Assembly: GCF_009856625.1 (NCBI RefSeq)
Contig: NZ_CP047241.1
Span: 186,001 to 250,000 of the forward strand
Origin: Aquitalea denitrificans
Lineage (GTDB): Bacteria > Pseudomonadota > Gammaproteobacteria > Burkholderiales > Chromobacteriaceae
Direction of reading: 5' to 3'
DNA length: 64,000 bases
Shown here piece by piece: positions 17,660 to 26,034 of this stretch (the first letter of the stretch is position 1; each line of letters begins with the position of its first letter). The notes beneath the pieces were generated by a model. That model was not told the DNA's origin. It worked only from the letters and a program-made list of their open reading frames with translations, and searched no databases. The position numbers and the translations under genes are program-made.

Positions 17660-18865
17660 ATGTCGCATTCTGCACGCAGCCACTTCGGTCTGGCCCTGTT
17701 GCTGGCGGCCCTGTCCACGCTGGGCCCCTTCTCGATCGATACCTTTCTGCCGGCCATGCAGGCCATTGGCCATACGCTGTCTGCCTCTCCCTTGCAGATG
17801 CAGCAGGCGCTGACGGTATACCTGTTGTGCTATGCGGTGATGATGTTGTGGCATGGTTCGATTTCTGATGCTATCGGTCGCCGACCGGTGGTGCTGGTCA
17901 CTACTTTGCTGTTCAGCCTGGCCTCGCTGGGCTGTGCGCTGGCACCGTCGCTGGGCTGGCTGCTGTTGTTCCGTGGGCTACAGGGTTTGTGCGGCGGTGC
18001 CGGGCTGGTGGTGGGCCGGGCGATCATCCGCGACAAGCTGGACGGGGCGGAGGCACAGCGGCTGATGTCGCAGGTGACCATGTTGTTTTCGCTGTCGCCA
18101 GCGATTGCCCCGGTGGTGGGCGGCTGGCTGTTTGGTGCCTTTGGCTGGCATTCCATTTTTGTCTTCATGGCGCTGGTGGGCTTGCTGCTGTTTGTGATGA
18201 GCTGGTTTGCACTGGATGAAACCCATCATGCTCATCTGCGTACCCCCTTGGCCTGGCGCTCCTTGCTGCGCAATTATCTGGAGGTGCTGGGCAAGCGCGA
18301 TTTCCAGCTGCTGGCAGCGGCGGTGTCCTGCAATTTTGCCGGCTTCTTTCTGTACATCCCGTCGGCACCGGTGTTCTTGCTGCAGCATCTGCATTTGCGG
18401 CCGGACCAGTTTCTGTGGATGTTTGGTCCGGCGGTGTCCGGCATCATGTTCGGGGCTTATCTGTCTGGCAAGATGGCCGGACGGCGCAGCGCGCGAGAGA
18501 TTGTCACACTGGGTTACGTGCTGATGTTTGCCGCCGCGGGGGCAAACCTGGCCTACAACCTGGGGGTGGCGGAGGCTGCCATGCCGTGGGCGGTGCTGCC
18601 GCTGGCCTTGTACACCACCGGCATGTCGCTGGCCGCACCCTCCATTACTCTCAATCTGATGGACCAGTTTCCCGCGCTGCGCGGTACGGTGTCGTCCTTG
18701 CAGGGATTTTTGCAGACCATGCTGGGCAGTATTGTGGCCGGGGTGATTGCGCCACTGGTCTGGGGCAGTACGCTCAGCCTGGCCTGTTGCATGGCAGTGT
18801 TTCTAGTGCTGGGTTTTTGCTTTCGCACGGCCTATCGCCGGCGGCTGGCGCGTCTGCCTGCCTGA
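17660..18865 (+). CDS. Bcr/CflA family MFS drug efflux transporter
   Basis: A 401-residue permease with about 12 transmembrane helices. DHA1/Bcr-CflA hallmarks are FSIDTFLPAMQAIG near residue 23, GSISDAIGRRPV near 68 (motif A), and RGLQGLCGGAGLVVGRAIIRD near 105 (motif B). These proteins export bicyclomycin, chloramphenicol, sulfonamides or small metabolites. The ATG at 17660 directly precedes the first helix; a GTG-type upstream start at 17585 adds residues without family support. No regulator is adjacent. Confidence 0.92.
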   Translation: MSHSARSHFGLALLLAALSTLGPFSIDTFLPAMQAIGHTLSASPLQMQQALTVYLLCYAVMMLWHGSISDAIGRRPVVLVTTLLFSLASLGCALAPSLGWLLLFRGLQGLCGGAGLVVGRAIIRDKLDGAEAQRLMSQVTMLFSLSPAIAPVVGGWLFGAFGWHSIFVFMALVGLLLFVMSWFALDETHHAHLRTPLAWRSLLRNYLEVLGKRDFQLLAAAVSCNFAGFFLYIPSAPVFLLQHLHLRPDQFLWMFGPAVSGIMFGAYLSGKMAGRRSAREIVTLGYVLMFAAAGANLAYNLGVAEAAMPWAVLPLALYTTGMSLAAPSITLNLMDQFPALRGTVSSLQGFLQTMLGSIVAGVIAPLVWGSTLSLACCMAVFLVLGFCFRTAYRRRLARLPA

Positions 18866-18984
18866 GGCTGCCGCCGGCCTCATGCCACCTTCGTTCCGGA
18901 GCGACCCTGTTGTAAATTCTGCATACTGAGTAGGGTTTTTCCGGAATTTATCAATAATTTTCCCGGATAGTGCCGGTGAGTGGA

Positions 18985-19033
18985 TTGCGAAAGAGAATGA
19001 TTCGCATATAAAATGCGAAAAATTATCATTCTC
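18985..19033 (+). promoter_or_regulatory. ftr promoter within a Fur-like nested palindrome
   Basis: The -35-like TTGCGA (18985-18990) and -10-like TATAAA (19007-19012) are 16 bases apart. They are wrapped in two nested inverted repeats: GAGAATGAT (18993-19001) with ATCATTCTC (19025-19033), and TTCGCAT (19001-19007) with ATGCGAA (19013-19019). The outer GAGAATGAT half resembles Fur-box units. Location before an iron uptake operon makes Fur repression under iron sufficiency very likely. Confidence 0.82.
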
Positions 19034-19088
19034 CTGCAGCTATCCGTAGCGACTCCCGCTGCCCGCTGCTTTGCATAAAGGGTAACTC

Positions 19089-19634
19089 ATGCGCTCCACC
19101 ATCAGCACCGTTTTGCTGGCTTCCGCCGCCTTGACCCTGAGCGCCGTTGCGGCGGCCAAGGAATATCCGATTGGCAAGCCGGCCATCAAGAATGGCATGG
19201 AAATTGGCGCGGTTTACCTGCAGCCGACCAAGATGGAGCCGGAAGGCATGATGCGCAAGGCGGAAGAGTCCGACGTGCATCTGGAAGCCGACATCCATGC
19301 GCTGAAGAACAACCCCAATGGTTTTGAAGAAGGTGCCTGGATGCCCTACCTGATGGTCAAGTACGAACTGACCAAGGTGGGTGGCAAGGGCAGCATCAAG
19401 GGCGACATGATGCCGATGGTGGCCAACGATGGCCCGCACTACGGCGATAACGTGAAGCTGCAAGGCCCGGGCAAGTACAAGCTGAAGCTGACCATTCTGC
19501 CGCCGTCGGAAAACCCGCACGCCCACTTTGGCCGCCATGTGGATAAGGAAACCGGCGTTGGCCCGTGGTACAAGTCCTTCGAAGTGAACTACGAGTTCAC
19601 CTACGCCGGCATTGGCAAGAAGGGCGGCTACTAA
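19089..19634 (+). CDS. ftrA: FtrA/P19-type periplasmic iron-binding protein
   Basis: A 181-residue protein with signal peptide (MRSTISTVLLASAALTLSAVAAA, mature from KEYPIG) and the P19/Tp34 beta-sandwich fold. Metal-site features are visible: KMEPEGMM near residue 50 with a glutamate/methionine set, DVHLEADIHA near 63, and AHFGRHVD near 143 carrying conserved histidines. P19-type proteins bind copper and ferrous iron in the periplasm and deliver iron to an Ftr1 permease. It is first of four same-strand genes matching the FtrABCD system of Bordetella and Brucella. AAGGG at 19078-19082 is the ribosome binding site. Confidence 0.92.
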   Translation: MRSTISTVLLASAALTLSAVAAAKEYPIGKPAIKNGMEIGAVYLQPTKMEPEGMMRKAEESDVHLEADIHALKNNPNGFEEGAWMPYLMVKYELTKVGGKGSIKGDMMPMVANDGPHYGDNVKLQGPGKYKLKLTILPPSENPHAHFGRHVDKETGVGPWYKSFEVNYEFTYAGIGKKGGY

Positions 19635-19755
19635 GTCGCAGCGCCCGACGGCAAAGTGTAATGCGAATCTAAACGCAAACCATTCCCGTTGGAGTATCAT
19701 GAGAAACAGCGCTGCCCGATTTGAGCCAGCGCTGTTTTCCATTCAGGGGTTGCAG

Positions 19756-20079
19756 ATGAAAGTTGCGATGTTTCTGGCGGCAGCACTGCTGTCGATGTCG
19801 GCGCTGGCTGACGACATGCCCACCTACAAGCTGGAAATGAAGGACGGCGTACTTAAGCCGGCCCGCCTGCAGGTGCCGGTAAATACCAAGTTCCGCCTGG
19901 AAGTGAGCAATACCGGCAAGACGCCGGCCGAGTTTGAAAGCACCCAGCTGCGCAAGGAAAAGGTATTGGCACCGGGGGTGACTTCCTCGGTGGTGATCCT
20001 GCCGCTGGTGGCGGGCGAGTACAAGTTTTTCGATGATTTCCACATGGCAACCGCACAGGGCGTGATTGTTGCCAAGTAA
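19756..20079 (+). CDS. ftrB: FtrB-type cupredoxin-domain periplasmic protein
   Basis: A 107-residue protein with a signal peptide (MKVAMFLAAALLSMSALA) and a small beta-sandwich ending in GEYKFFDDFHMATAQG, closely resembling the cupredoxin domain of EfeO and FtrB. No cysteine occurs in the mature protein, so a classic type 1 copper site cannot form; a His/Met/Glu site is possible. FtrB is proposed to oxidise Fe(II) before permease transport. ATG 19756, with AGGGGTTG upstream, is chosen over an ATG at 19699 because it starts a clean signal peptide. Confidence 0.88.
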   Translation: MKVAMFLAAALLSMSALADDMPTYKLEMKDGVLKPARLQVPVNTKFRLEVSNTGKTPAEFESTQLRKEKVLAPGVTSSVVILPLVAGEYKFFDDFHMATAQGVIVAK

Positions 20080-20105
20080 GTGACACGCGCAGGAAGAAGG
20101 TAAAA

Positions 20106-20924
20106 ATGGGTCAGGTATTGTTCATTGTCTGGCGCGAAAGCGTGGAAGCCTTGCTGGTGGTGGGCATTCTTAATGCCTGGATGAACCAGAACCCGCAAGG
20201 CCGTGCCGGTAAACCCTATTTGTGGGGTGGCGTGGCACTGGGTATTGCACTGGCGGTATTGCTGGCGGTGGCGCTGTTTTCCGCCAGTACCCTGATGGCC
20301 GGCTCGCAGGATGTGTTCCAGACCGTGATGGAGTTCATGGCCTCCGGCCTGATCGTGCAGATGGTGTTGTGGATGCGCGAACATGGCCGCACGCTGAAAA
20401 AAGAGCTGGAATCCGGCCTGGCCGATAATGCCAGCAGTGCCAACTGGTGGGGCGTTACCACGCTGGTGGCGATTGCGGTGGCGCGCGAAGGCAGCGAGAC
20501 GGTAGTGTTTCTGTACGGCATGCTGGGCAGTGCCGACGGCCAGACCCTGCTCAATATGAGCGGCGCGGCGCTGATGGGCCTGGGGCTGGCTTTCCTTACC
20601 TTCTATATATTGCAACTGGGCGGCAAGGTGCTGTCCTGGCGCTTGTTCTTCCGCGTGACCGAAATCATGCTGCTGCTGCTGGGTGCGTCCTTGTTCCTGG
20701 CTGCGGTGGAAAAGCTGATTTCCATGGAAATCCTGCCCGCGCTGATCGACCCCTTGTGGGACAGCTCAGCCTTGCTGGATGACGCTACACCCGCCGGTGG
20801 GGTAGTGGCTTCGCTCACCGGTTATCGCGCCCATCCGGCGCTGATGAGCCTGCTGGCCTATCTGTCGTTCTGGGCTGGCGTGTTTGGCCTGTTCTTCTGG
20901 CGCAAGCGCCGTCAGGCCGTATGA
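20106..20924 (+). CDS. ftrC: Ftr1 family iron permease
   Basis: A 272-residue inner-membrane protein with seven predicted helices. It contains the two iron-permease motifs: WRESVEAL at residues 9-16, a variant of R-E-x-x-E, and AREGSETVVF near residue 125. The glutamates are thought to carry ferric iron through the membrane after oxidation of ferrous iron outside. It follows the cupredoxin gene by 26 bases with AGAAGG as ribosome binding site and overlaps the next gene as ATGA, so the four ftr genes form one operon. Confidence 0.95.
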   Translation: MGQVLFIVWRESVEALLVVGILNAWMNQNPQGRAGKPYLWGGVALGIALAVLLAVALFSASTLMAGSQDVFQTVMEFMASGLIVQMVLWMREHGRTLKKELESGLADNASSANWWGVTTLVAIAVAREGSETVVFLYGMLGSADGQTLLNMSGAALMGLGLAFLTFYILQLGGKVLSWRLFFRVTEIMLLLLGASLFLAAVEKLISMEILPALIDPLWDSSALLDDATPAGGVVASLTGYRAHPALMSLLAYLSFWAGVFGLFFWRKRRQAV

Positions 20925-22375
20925 AACCGCTTGCCGATCATCGTCGCCGGCCCGAGCTGGTGCGCCCGCTGGCTGGCGGTTGCGGCGGCCATGCGCCAGC
21001 CGGCAATGGCCGCCTGGCCGTGGTGGGCAACTGGCTGCGCGACCATGCCGGCACCCTGCGCCTGCTGCAATGGCTGGTGGTGCTGGTGTATGCGGCGCTG
21101 CTGTTGATTCCGGCCTGGCTGCCATTGCCGGGTGACAGCGCCCGCATCGTCAACAACCTCACCATCTTTGCCCAGTTCGTGTTCTGGGGCATCTGGTGGC
21201 CCTTCGTGCTGCTGTCCATGGTGCTGTTTGGCCGCCTGTGGTGCGGGGTGCTCTGCCCGGAAGGCGCGCTCAGTGAATGGGCGGCGAAGAAGGGCCTGGG
21301 CCGGCCGATTCCGCGCTGGATGCGCTGGGATGGCTGGCCTTTTGTCGCCTTTGCCCTCACCACGCTGTATGGCCAGCTGGTGAGCGTGTATCAGTATCCC
21401 AAGGCGGCGCTGCTGGTGCTGGGCGGCTCCACCGTGGCGGCCATCGCTATCGGCCTGGTGTATACCCGTGGCAAGCGCGCCTGGTGTCGCCATCTGTGCC
21501 CGGTCAACGGCGTGTTCTCGCTGTTGTCCAAGCTGGCTCCCATGCATTACAAGGTGGATGAACAGCGCTGGCAGGAGTCCGCCCGCCAGTCCGGCGTCAT
21601 CCGCATTCAGGCAGTGGACTGCGCGCCGCTGCAGCCGCTGCGTCATATGCAGGGCGGCAGTGGCTGCCATATGTGCGGCCGCTGCAGTGGTCACCGCGAT
21701 GCTATCAGCCTCAGCCTGCGTTCGCCGGCGGAAGAGGTGGTGAAGGTGGCGGCCAAGGAAGCCACGGTGTGGCAGACGCTGCTGATTGTTTACGGCCTGC
21801 TGGGTATTGCCATGGGCGGTTTCCACTGGACGGCCAGCCCCTGGTTTGTCGACATGAAGCAGGCGGCCGCCGAATGGCTGGTGGACCACGACATCATGTG
21901 GCCGCTGGATACCAATGCGCCGTGGTGGCTGCTCACCCATTACCCGGATCACAACGACGTGTTTTCCTGGCTGGATGGCATGGCCATCATCGCCTACATG
22001 CTGGGTACGGCGCTGGTGATCGGCAGCGGTCTGCTGCTGGCGCTGTCCTGTGCGGTGCGCCTGGCCGGCGCGTGGCGCAGCCAGCGCCTGCATCATCTGG
22101 CACAAAGCCTGATTCCGCTGGCCGGCATCGGCGTATTTCTGGGGCTGTCAGCACTGACGGTGACCCTGCTGAAGGCCGAGGGCATTGCCACCGGCTGGGC
22201 CAATGATTTGCGCTTGGGCCTGCTGCTGCTGGCCAATGTCTGGTCGTTGTGGCTGGCGGCGGGCATCGTGCGGCAATGGCAGGCCGGCTGGCGTACCTTG
22301 CCGGCGCTGGCTTGCCTGCTGGCAGGCATGGCGCTGGTGGATGCCGCCTGGGGCTTTATGTTCTGGTGGTGGTAA
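20921..22375 (+). CDS. ftrD: FtrD-type polyferredoxin membrane protein
   Basis: A 484-residue protein of the NapH/CcoG-like 4Fe-4S group with several membrane helices. Cysteine motifs seen: CGVLCPEG near residue 109, CRHLCPVNG near 190, and GCHMCGRC near 249. FtrD is proposed to pass electrons to or from the ferroxidase step during ferrous iron uptake, acting with FtrABC. The start overlaps ftrC by 4 bases. The N-terminus is Arg/Pro-rich before the first helix. The electron partner is not evident from this window. Confidence 0.88.
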   Translation: MKPLADHRRRPELVRPLAGGCGGHAPAGNGRLAVVGNWLRDHAGTLRLLQWLVVLVYAALLLIPAWLPLPGDSARIVNNLTIFAQFVFWGIWWPFVLLSMVLFGRLWCGVLCPEGALSEWAAKKGLGRPIPRWMRWDGWPFVAFALTTLYGQLVSVYQYPKAALLVLGGSTVAAIAIGLVYTRGKRAWCRHLCPVNGVFSLLSKLAPMHYKVDEQRWQESARQSGVIRIQAVDCAPLQPLRHMQGGSGCHMCGRCSGHRDAISLSLRSPAEEVVKVAAKEATVWQTLLIVYGLLGIAMGGFHWTASPWFVDMKQAAAEWLVDHDIMWPLDTNAPWWLLTHYPDHNDVFSWLDGMAIIAYMLGTALVIGSGLLLALSCAVRLAGAWRSQRLHHLAQSLIPLAGIGVFLGLSALTVTLLKAEGIATGWANDLRLGLLLLANVWSLWLAAGIVRQWQAGWRTLPALACLLAGMALVDAAWGFMFWWW

Positions 22376-22400
22376 ACCGCTAATCCCGAATATTCACCCG

Positions 22401-22439
22401 AATAATCAACAGGCCGCTGTGAGCGGCTTGTTGATTATT
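22401..22439. terminator. long near-perfect hairpin after the ftr operon
   Basis: An 18-bp stem with one G:U pair and a 3-base loop: AATAATCAACA at 22401-22411 pairs with TGTTGATTATT at 22429-22439, and GCCGCT pairs with AGCGGC inside. It lies 26 bases after the ftrD stop. There is no U-run, so besides termination it could protect the mRNA 3' end. Confidence 0.7.
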
Positions 22440-22477
22440 GACAAACCCCTCTCGCATCCTGAAAGAAAAGCGAGGCT

Positions 22478-22563
22478 CCCTTGCAGGGCAAGGGCGGGGG
22501 GATTGGGAATAGATGGAAGGCTGCGGAATAAAGCAGTTTGTCGGAAGGCCCGGCTTTGCCGGG
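22478..22563. repeat. pair of short perfect hairpins in the ftrD-ybaK gap
   Basis: CCCTTGC-AGG-GCAAGGG (22478-22494) and CCCGGC-TTT-GCCGGG (22549-22563) are two perfect inverted repeats with 3-base loops in a noncoding stretch between convergent genes. Together with hairpins at 22401 and 22601 the gap holds four hairpins, a density resembling REP-type intergenic elements. Whether copies exist elsewhere in the genome cannot be judged here. Confidence 0.5.
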
Positions 22564-22600
22564 TCCAATGCAACCGCGCCAAATAACTTTGTTTGCAGCC

Positions 22601-22629
22601 AAAACAGGGCGGCGTGACCGCCCTGTTTT
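22601..22629 (-). terminator. terminator of ybaK (works in both directions)
   Basis: A 12-bp stem, AAAACAGGGCGG / CCGCCCTGTTTT, with a 5-base loop. It lies 11 bases beyond the ybaK stop, and U-runs flank it on both strands. Confidence 0.88.
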
Positions 22630-22639
22630 GCGTCTGGCA

Positions 22640-23122
22640 TCATGCCGCCGCCTGTACCAGTACCGGCTGCAACACGCGGATGACTTCCTGCGGGTCGATG
22701 CCGATCAGAAAACCGCGCTTGCCGCCATTGATATAAATGCGCGCCAGCTCGGCAATGCTGCTTTCCATATACACCGGCATCGGGTGGCGAGTGCCAAACG
22801 GGCTGGTGCCGCCCACCTGATAGCCACTGTGCTTGTCGGCGGTTTTCGGGTCGCAAGGATTGATCTTCTTTGCGCCGATCTGCTTGGCCAGCATGCCGGT
22901 GCCCACTTCGCGGTCACCATGCATCAGCACAATCAGCGGGTGCTTCTGCTCATCTTCCATGATCAGGGTTTTCACCACGCAGTGCTCGTCCACGCCCAGT
23001 TCGCGTGCCGACACGGTGGTGCCGCCCTTGTCCTCGTATTTGTACAGATGCTCGCTGTACTCCACTTTGTGTTCGCGCAGCACGCGAATGGCCTGGGTAA
23101 CCGGCGCTTTTTCCTTGGACAT
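22640..23122 (-). CDS. ybaK: Cys-tRNA(Pro)/Cys-tRNA(Cys) deacylase YbaK
   Basis: A 160-residue protein of the YbaK/EbsC editing-domain family. It frees Cys mischarged on tRNA(Pro), protecting translation. Seen: EHLYKYEDKGGT near residue 24, the conserved lysine in CVVKTLI near residue 50, the GGTSPFGTRHPMPVYME core near residue 103 and GGKRGFLIG near residue 132. Length and motif order match the family. It is a single gene flanked by a strong terminator. Confidence 0.95.
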   Translation of the reverse strand: MSKEKAPVTQAIRVLREHKVEYSEHLYKYEDKGGTTVSARELGVDEHCVVKTLIMEDEQKHPLIVLMHGDREVGTGMLAKQIGAKKINPCDPKTADKHSGYQVGGTSPFGTRHPMPVYMESSIAELARIYINGGKRGFLIGIDPQEVIRVLQPVLVQAAA

Positions 23123-23239
23123 ATCCGTCTATCTGTTACGGCAAAACGGCTACTTTAGTGGCTGTGGCGGTCAACTGCAAACCGGGTGTACGGCGCTATG
23201 CCGGCGGCGTCTGGTGACTGCACCAGTTGCCGGTCAGGA

Positions 23240-24133
23240 TCAGCGTGCGGCAGGGCGGATGCTGCACAACAGTTCTTTCCCAAGCAGCTGTATGCAGCTT
23301 TCCTGCTCTTCCTGACGACATAACAGCATGATCTGCGTTTTCAGCCTGGAGTCTGGCACGGGCCGATAACAGACCCGGTCGGTATCAATGTGCTGCAAGC
23401 CTGCCGGTAGCAGAGCCACACCCAATCCTAGCCCCACCATGGTGATGATGGACTTCCAGGTACGTGCCTGATGCAGGATGCGCGGATGAAACCCCGCCGC
23501 GGCGCATTGGGCCAGAATCTGGTGGTGAAAGTGTGGAGAGACTTCCGGCGCAAACAGGATGAAAGGTTGCTGTTGCAGTGAGGGCAGCGGGATGCATTGT
23601 TGTGCATGCAAGGGGTGCTCAAGCGGCAGGCAGCAGACAAAGTCTTCTTCCAGCATGGTCTGAGCCTGGATGGATGCGGGTAAATGGGCACCATTGGCGC
23701 AGCCAAGATCAATCTGCCGTTGTTCAATGGCTTGAATCTGTTCATGGGTACCCATTTCCTTGAGCGCAATGTCCACCCCAGGATATTGTGCGGCAAAGCG
23801 TTGTACCGCCTGCGGCAAGCCCAGATGCAACATCGAGTTGATGAATCCCAGGCGAATAAAGCCTTTTTTTCCTTGTGCATAGCTGCGTAGCATCTGCTGC
23901 AATTCATCCGCACTTTCCAGCAGGCTTCTGCATTTGATCAGCAAGGCATCACCGCATTGGGTCAGCCGCACTTCCTTGCTGTTGCGCAAGAATAATTGTA
24001 CCCCTATCCGTTCTTCCAGTTTCCGAATGTCAAAACTCAAGGCCGGCTGTGAAATATGCAGCCGTTTTGCTGCCCGGCCAAAATGCAGTTCTTCAGCAAC
24101 TGCAAGGAAATTGCGCAATTGTCTGAGTTCCAT
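23240..24133 (-). CDS. LysR family regulator of the adjacent catabolic operon
   Basis: A 297-residue LysR protein. The N-terminal helix-turn-helix runs MELRQLRNFLAVAEELHFGRAA (split at residues 1-22) to LEERIGVQLFLR; the effector domain follows. The start MELRQLRNF at 24133 is preceded by AGAAGG on its own strand; upstream in-frame starts add 35 unrelated residues. It is divergent from the acyl-CoA dehydrogenase gene with 152 bases between starts, the classic LysR layout. The BenM/CatM-like length and N-terminus fit a regulator sensing an aromatic or dicarboxylic acid intermediate; the ligand is inferred. Confidence 0.88.
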   Translation of the reverse strand: MELRQLRNFLAVAEELHFGRAAKRLHISQPALSFDIRKLEERIGVQLFLRNSKEVRLTQCGDALLIKCRSLLESADELQQMLRSYAQGKKGFIRLGFINSMLHLGLPQAVQRFAAQYPGVDIALKEMGTHEQIQAIEQRQIDLGCANGAHLPASIQAQTMLEEDFVCCLPLEHPLHAQQCIPLPSLQQQPFILFAPEVSPHFHHQILAQCAAAGFHPRILHQARTWKSIITMVGLGLGVALLPAGLQHIDTDRVCYRPVPDSRLKTQIMLLCRQEEQESCIQLLGKELLCSIRPAAR

Positions 24134-24285
24134 TGCCTTCTTTCGTGGATGACGATAACGATGATTTATCGTTCGAGAATTTAAATGTATTGGACGGTGC
24201 ATTGCCATGCCAATAGCCTGTTTTCCTTCATCAATCAAGCAGTGCTATTGCTTGATCCGGGTGATGATTCTTGAGGAGAAAACAA

Positions 24286-26034
24286 ATGGCAATGCATCAG
24301 GATGGACATGGTGGAAATAATATTCCCGATAGCAGAAATTGTAATTTCTTTGCATCGGATAAAGATCTAGGTGCCTTGCTGTCCTTGCATCTTGGTGCCG
24401 ATTATTATTCCGGCATCAAAAAGCAGTTGTTTGATTTGGGTGGCAGGGTAACGGCGGAATTGGATGAGCTGGCATTGCTGGCTGATCGGAATCCCCCGGT
24501 GTTGTATCCACGGAATCGTCGTGCCGAGCCCGTGGATCATATTGAAAAGCACCCGGCCTATATCAAGCTGGAAGAGGTAGCTTATTCAGAATTGGGTTTG
24601 GCCTCGCTCAGCCATGATGGAAAAAATAACCCACCATTGCTGAAATATGCACTGACATATCTATTTGTACAGGCGGAATTTGGCCTGTGCTGCCCGGTCA
24701 GCATGACGGATTCACTCACCCGCACCTTGTGCAAGTTTGGCGAGCCAGACCTGGTGGCGCGCTATTTGCCTTTCCTCAGCACGCGGGATTTTGACCAGCT
24801 GTATCAGGGTGCCATGTTCATTACCGAGCAGCAGGCCGGTTCGGATGTCGGCCAGGTGGCCACCCGTGCGGTGTGCAGCCAGGCGGCTGACGGCAGTAAA
24901 CAGTGGCAGCTATATGGCGACAAATGGTTCTGCTCCAATCCGGATGCCGAGCTGGCCATGGTGCTGGCACGCCCGGAAGGCGCTCCCGAGGGGATACACG
25001 GCTTGGGCCTGTTCCTGTTGCCCAAGCATTTGCCGGATGGCACGCGCAATGCCTACCGCATCGTGCGGCTGAAACCGAAAATGGGCACTCGCTCCATGGC
25101 CAGCGGCGAGATTGTGCTGGAAGGTGCCACGGCTTATCTGATTGGCCAGATTGGCCGTGGCTTCCAGCAAATGGCCGACATGATCAATATGTCGCGGCTG
25201 TCCAACGGGGTGAGGTCTGCCGGGCTGATGCGCCGAGCCTTGTCCGAAGCCTTGCATGTGGCCAGCCATCGCCATGCCTTTGGCCAGCGGCTGATCGATA
25301 TGCCGCTGATGCAGCGCCAGTTGCTGAAGATGCTGCTGCCCACTGAGCAAGGCCGTTCCATGTTCATGCATACCGCGCAAATGCTGGGGCGGGCCGATGC
25401 CGGCGATGCCAGCGCGCAAGGCGCGGTACGGCTGTTGACGCCGCTGATCAAGTTCCGCACCTGCCGCGATGCGCGCCGGGTGACCGGGGATGCCATGGAA
25501 GTGCGTGGCGGGCTGGGTTACATCGAGGAATGGAGCGATGCCCGCATTGTGCGCGATGCCCACCTGGGCTCCATCTGGGAAGGCACCAGCAATATCGTGG
25601 CGCTGGACATCCTGCGCGCGGTCAAGCGCGCCGGGGCGCTGCCGCCCTTGCTGGCCCATGCGCTGGCCCTGCTGGACGAGGCGGGCCTGCCCGCCGCCAG
25701 TGATCAGTTGTTCCGCCGCGTATTACGTCAGGCGGCTGACAATCTGCTGCAGGTGGCCGAGCGCGGCGATGAGCAGTCCATCCGACAGGTGGGCAGCCAG
25801 TTCTATCATGTGCTGACCGCCCTGTTCATGGCCTGGGAAAGCGCCCGTCTGGCCCCGGATTACCGGCGGCTGGCCATTGCCCATCTGGTATTGCGCCACC
25901 GCGTGCTGCCGCGTGACCCGATGCAGCTGGATGCCGACGCACTGGCACCAGCGCTGGCGGCCAAATTGCTGGAAGTCCAGCCCTGCAGCCTGGGTGAAGC
26001 CATGGCCTGCCTGCCTGCCGGAGCTCAGCCATGA
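24286..26034 (+). CDS. acyl-CoA dehydrogenase (AidB/large ACAD type)
   Basis: A 582-residue FAD enzyme that introduces the alpha-beta double bond in an acyl-CoA. FAD/substrate segments seen: TEQQAGSDVGQVATRAV near residue 186, WFCSNPDAELAMVLARP near 218, MGTRSMASGEIVLEGA near 266, and the C-terminal VRGGLGYIEEWSDARIVRD and SIWEGTSNIVALDILR near 405-445. The length, longer than 380-residue ACADs, and the WEGTSNI segment place it near AidB and DcaA-type enzymes. GAGGAGA upstream of ATG 24286 supports this start over a TTG at 24271. It heads the six-gene operon. Confidence 0.9.
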   Translation: MAMHQDGHGGNNIPDSRNCNFFASDKDLGALLSLHLGADYYSGIKKQLFDLGGRVTAELDELALLADRNPPVLYPRNRRAEPVDHIEKHPAYIKLEEVAYSELGLASLSHDGKNNPPLLKYALTYLFVQAEFGLCCPVSMTDSLTRTLCKFGEPDLVARYLPFLSTRDFDQLYQGAMFITEQQAGSDVGQVATRAVCSQAADGSKQWQLYGDKWFCSNPDAELAMVLARPEGAPEGIHGLGLFLLPKHLPDGTRNAYRIVRLKPKMGTRSMASGEIVLEGATAYLIGQIGRGFQQMADMINMSRLSNGVRSAGLMRRALSEALHVASHRHAFGQRLIDMPLMQRQLLKMLLPTEQGRSMFMHTAQMLGRADAGDASAQGAVRLLTPLIKFRTCRDARRVTGDAMEVRGGLGYIEEWSDARIVRDAHLGSIWEGTSNIVALDILRAVKRAGALPPLLAHALALLDEAGLPAASDQLFRRVLRQAADNLLQVAERGDEQSIRQVGSQFYHVLTALFMAWESARLAPDYRRLAIAHLVLRHRVLPRDPMQLDADALAPALAAKLLEVQPCSLGEAMACLPAGAQP

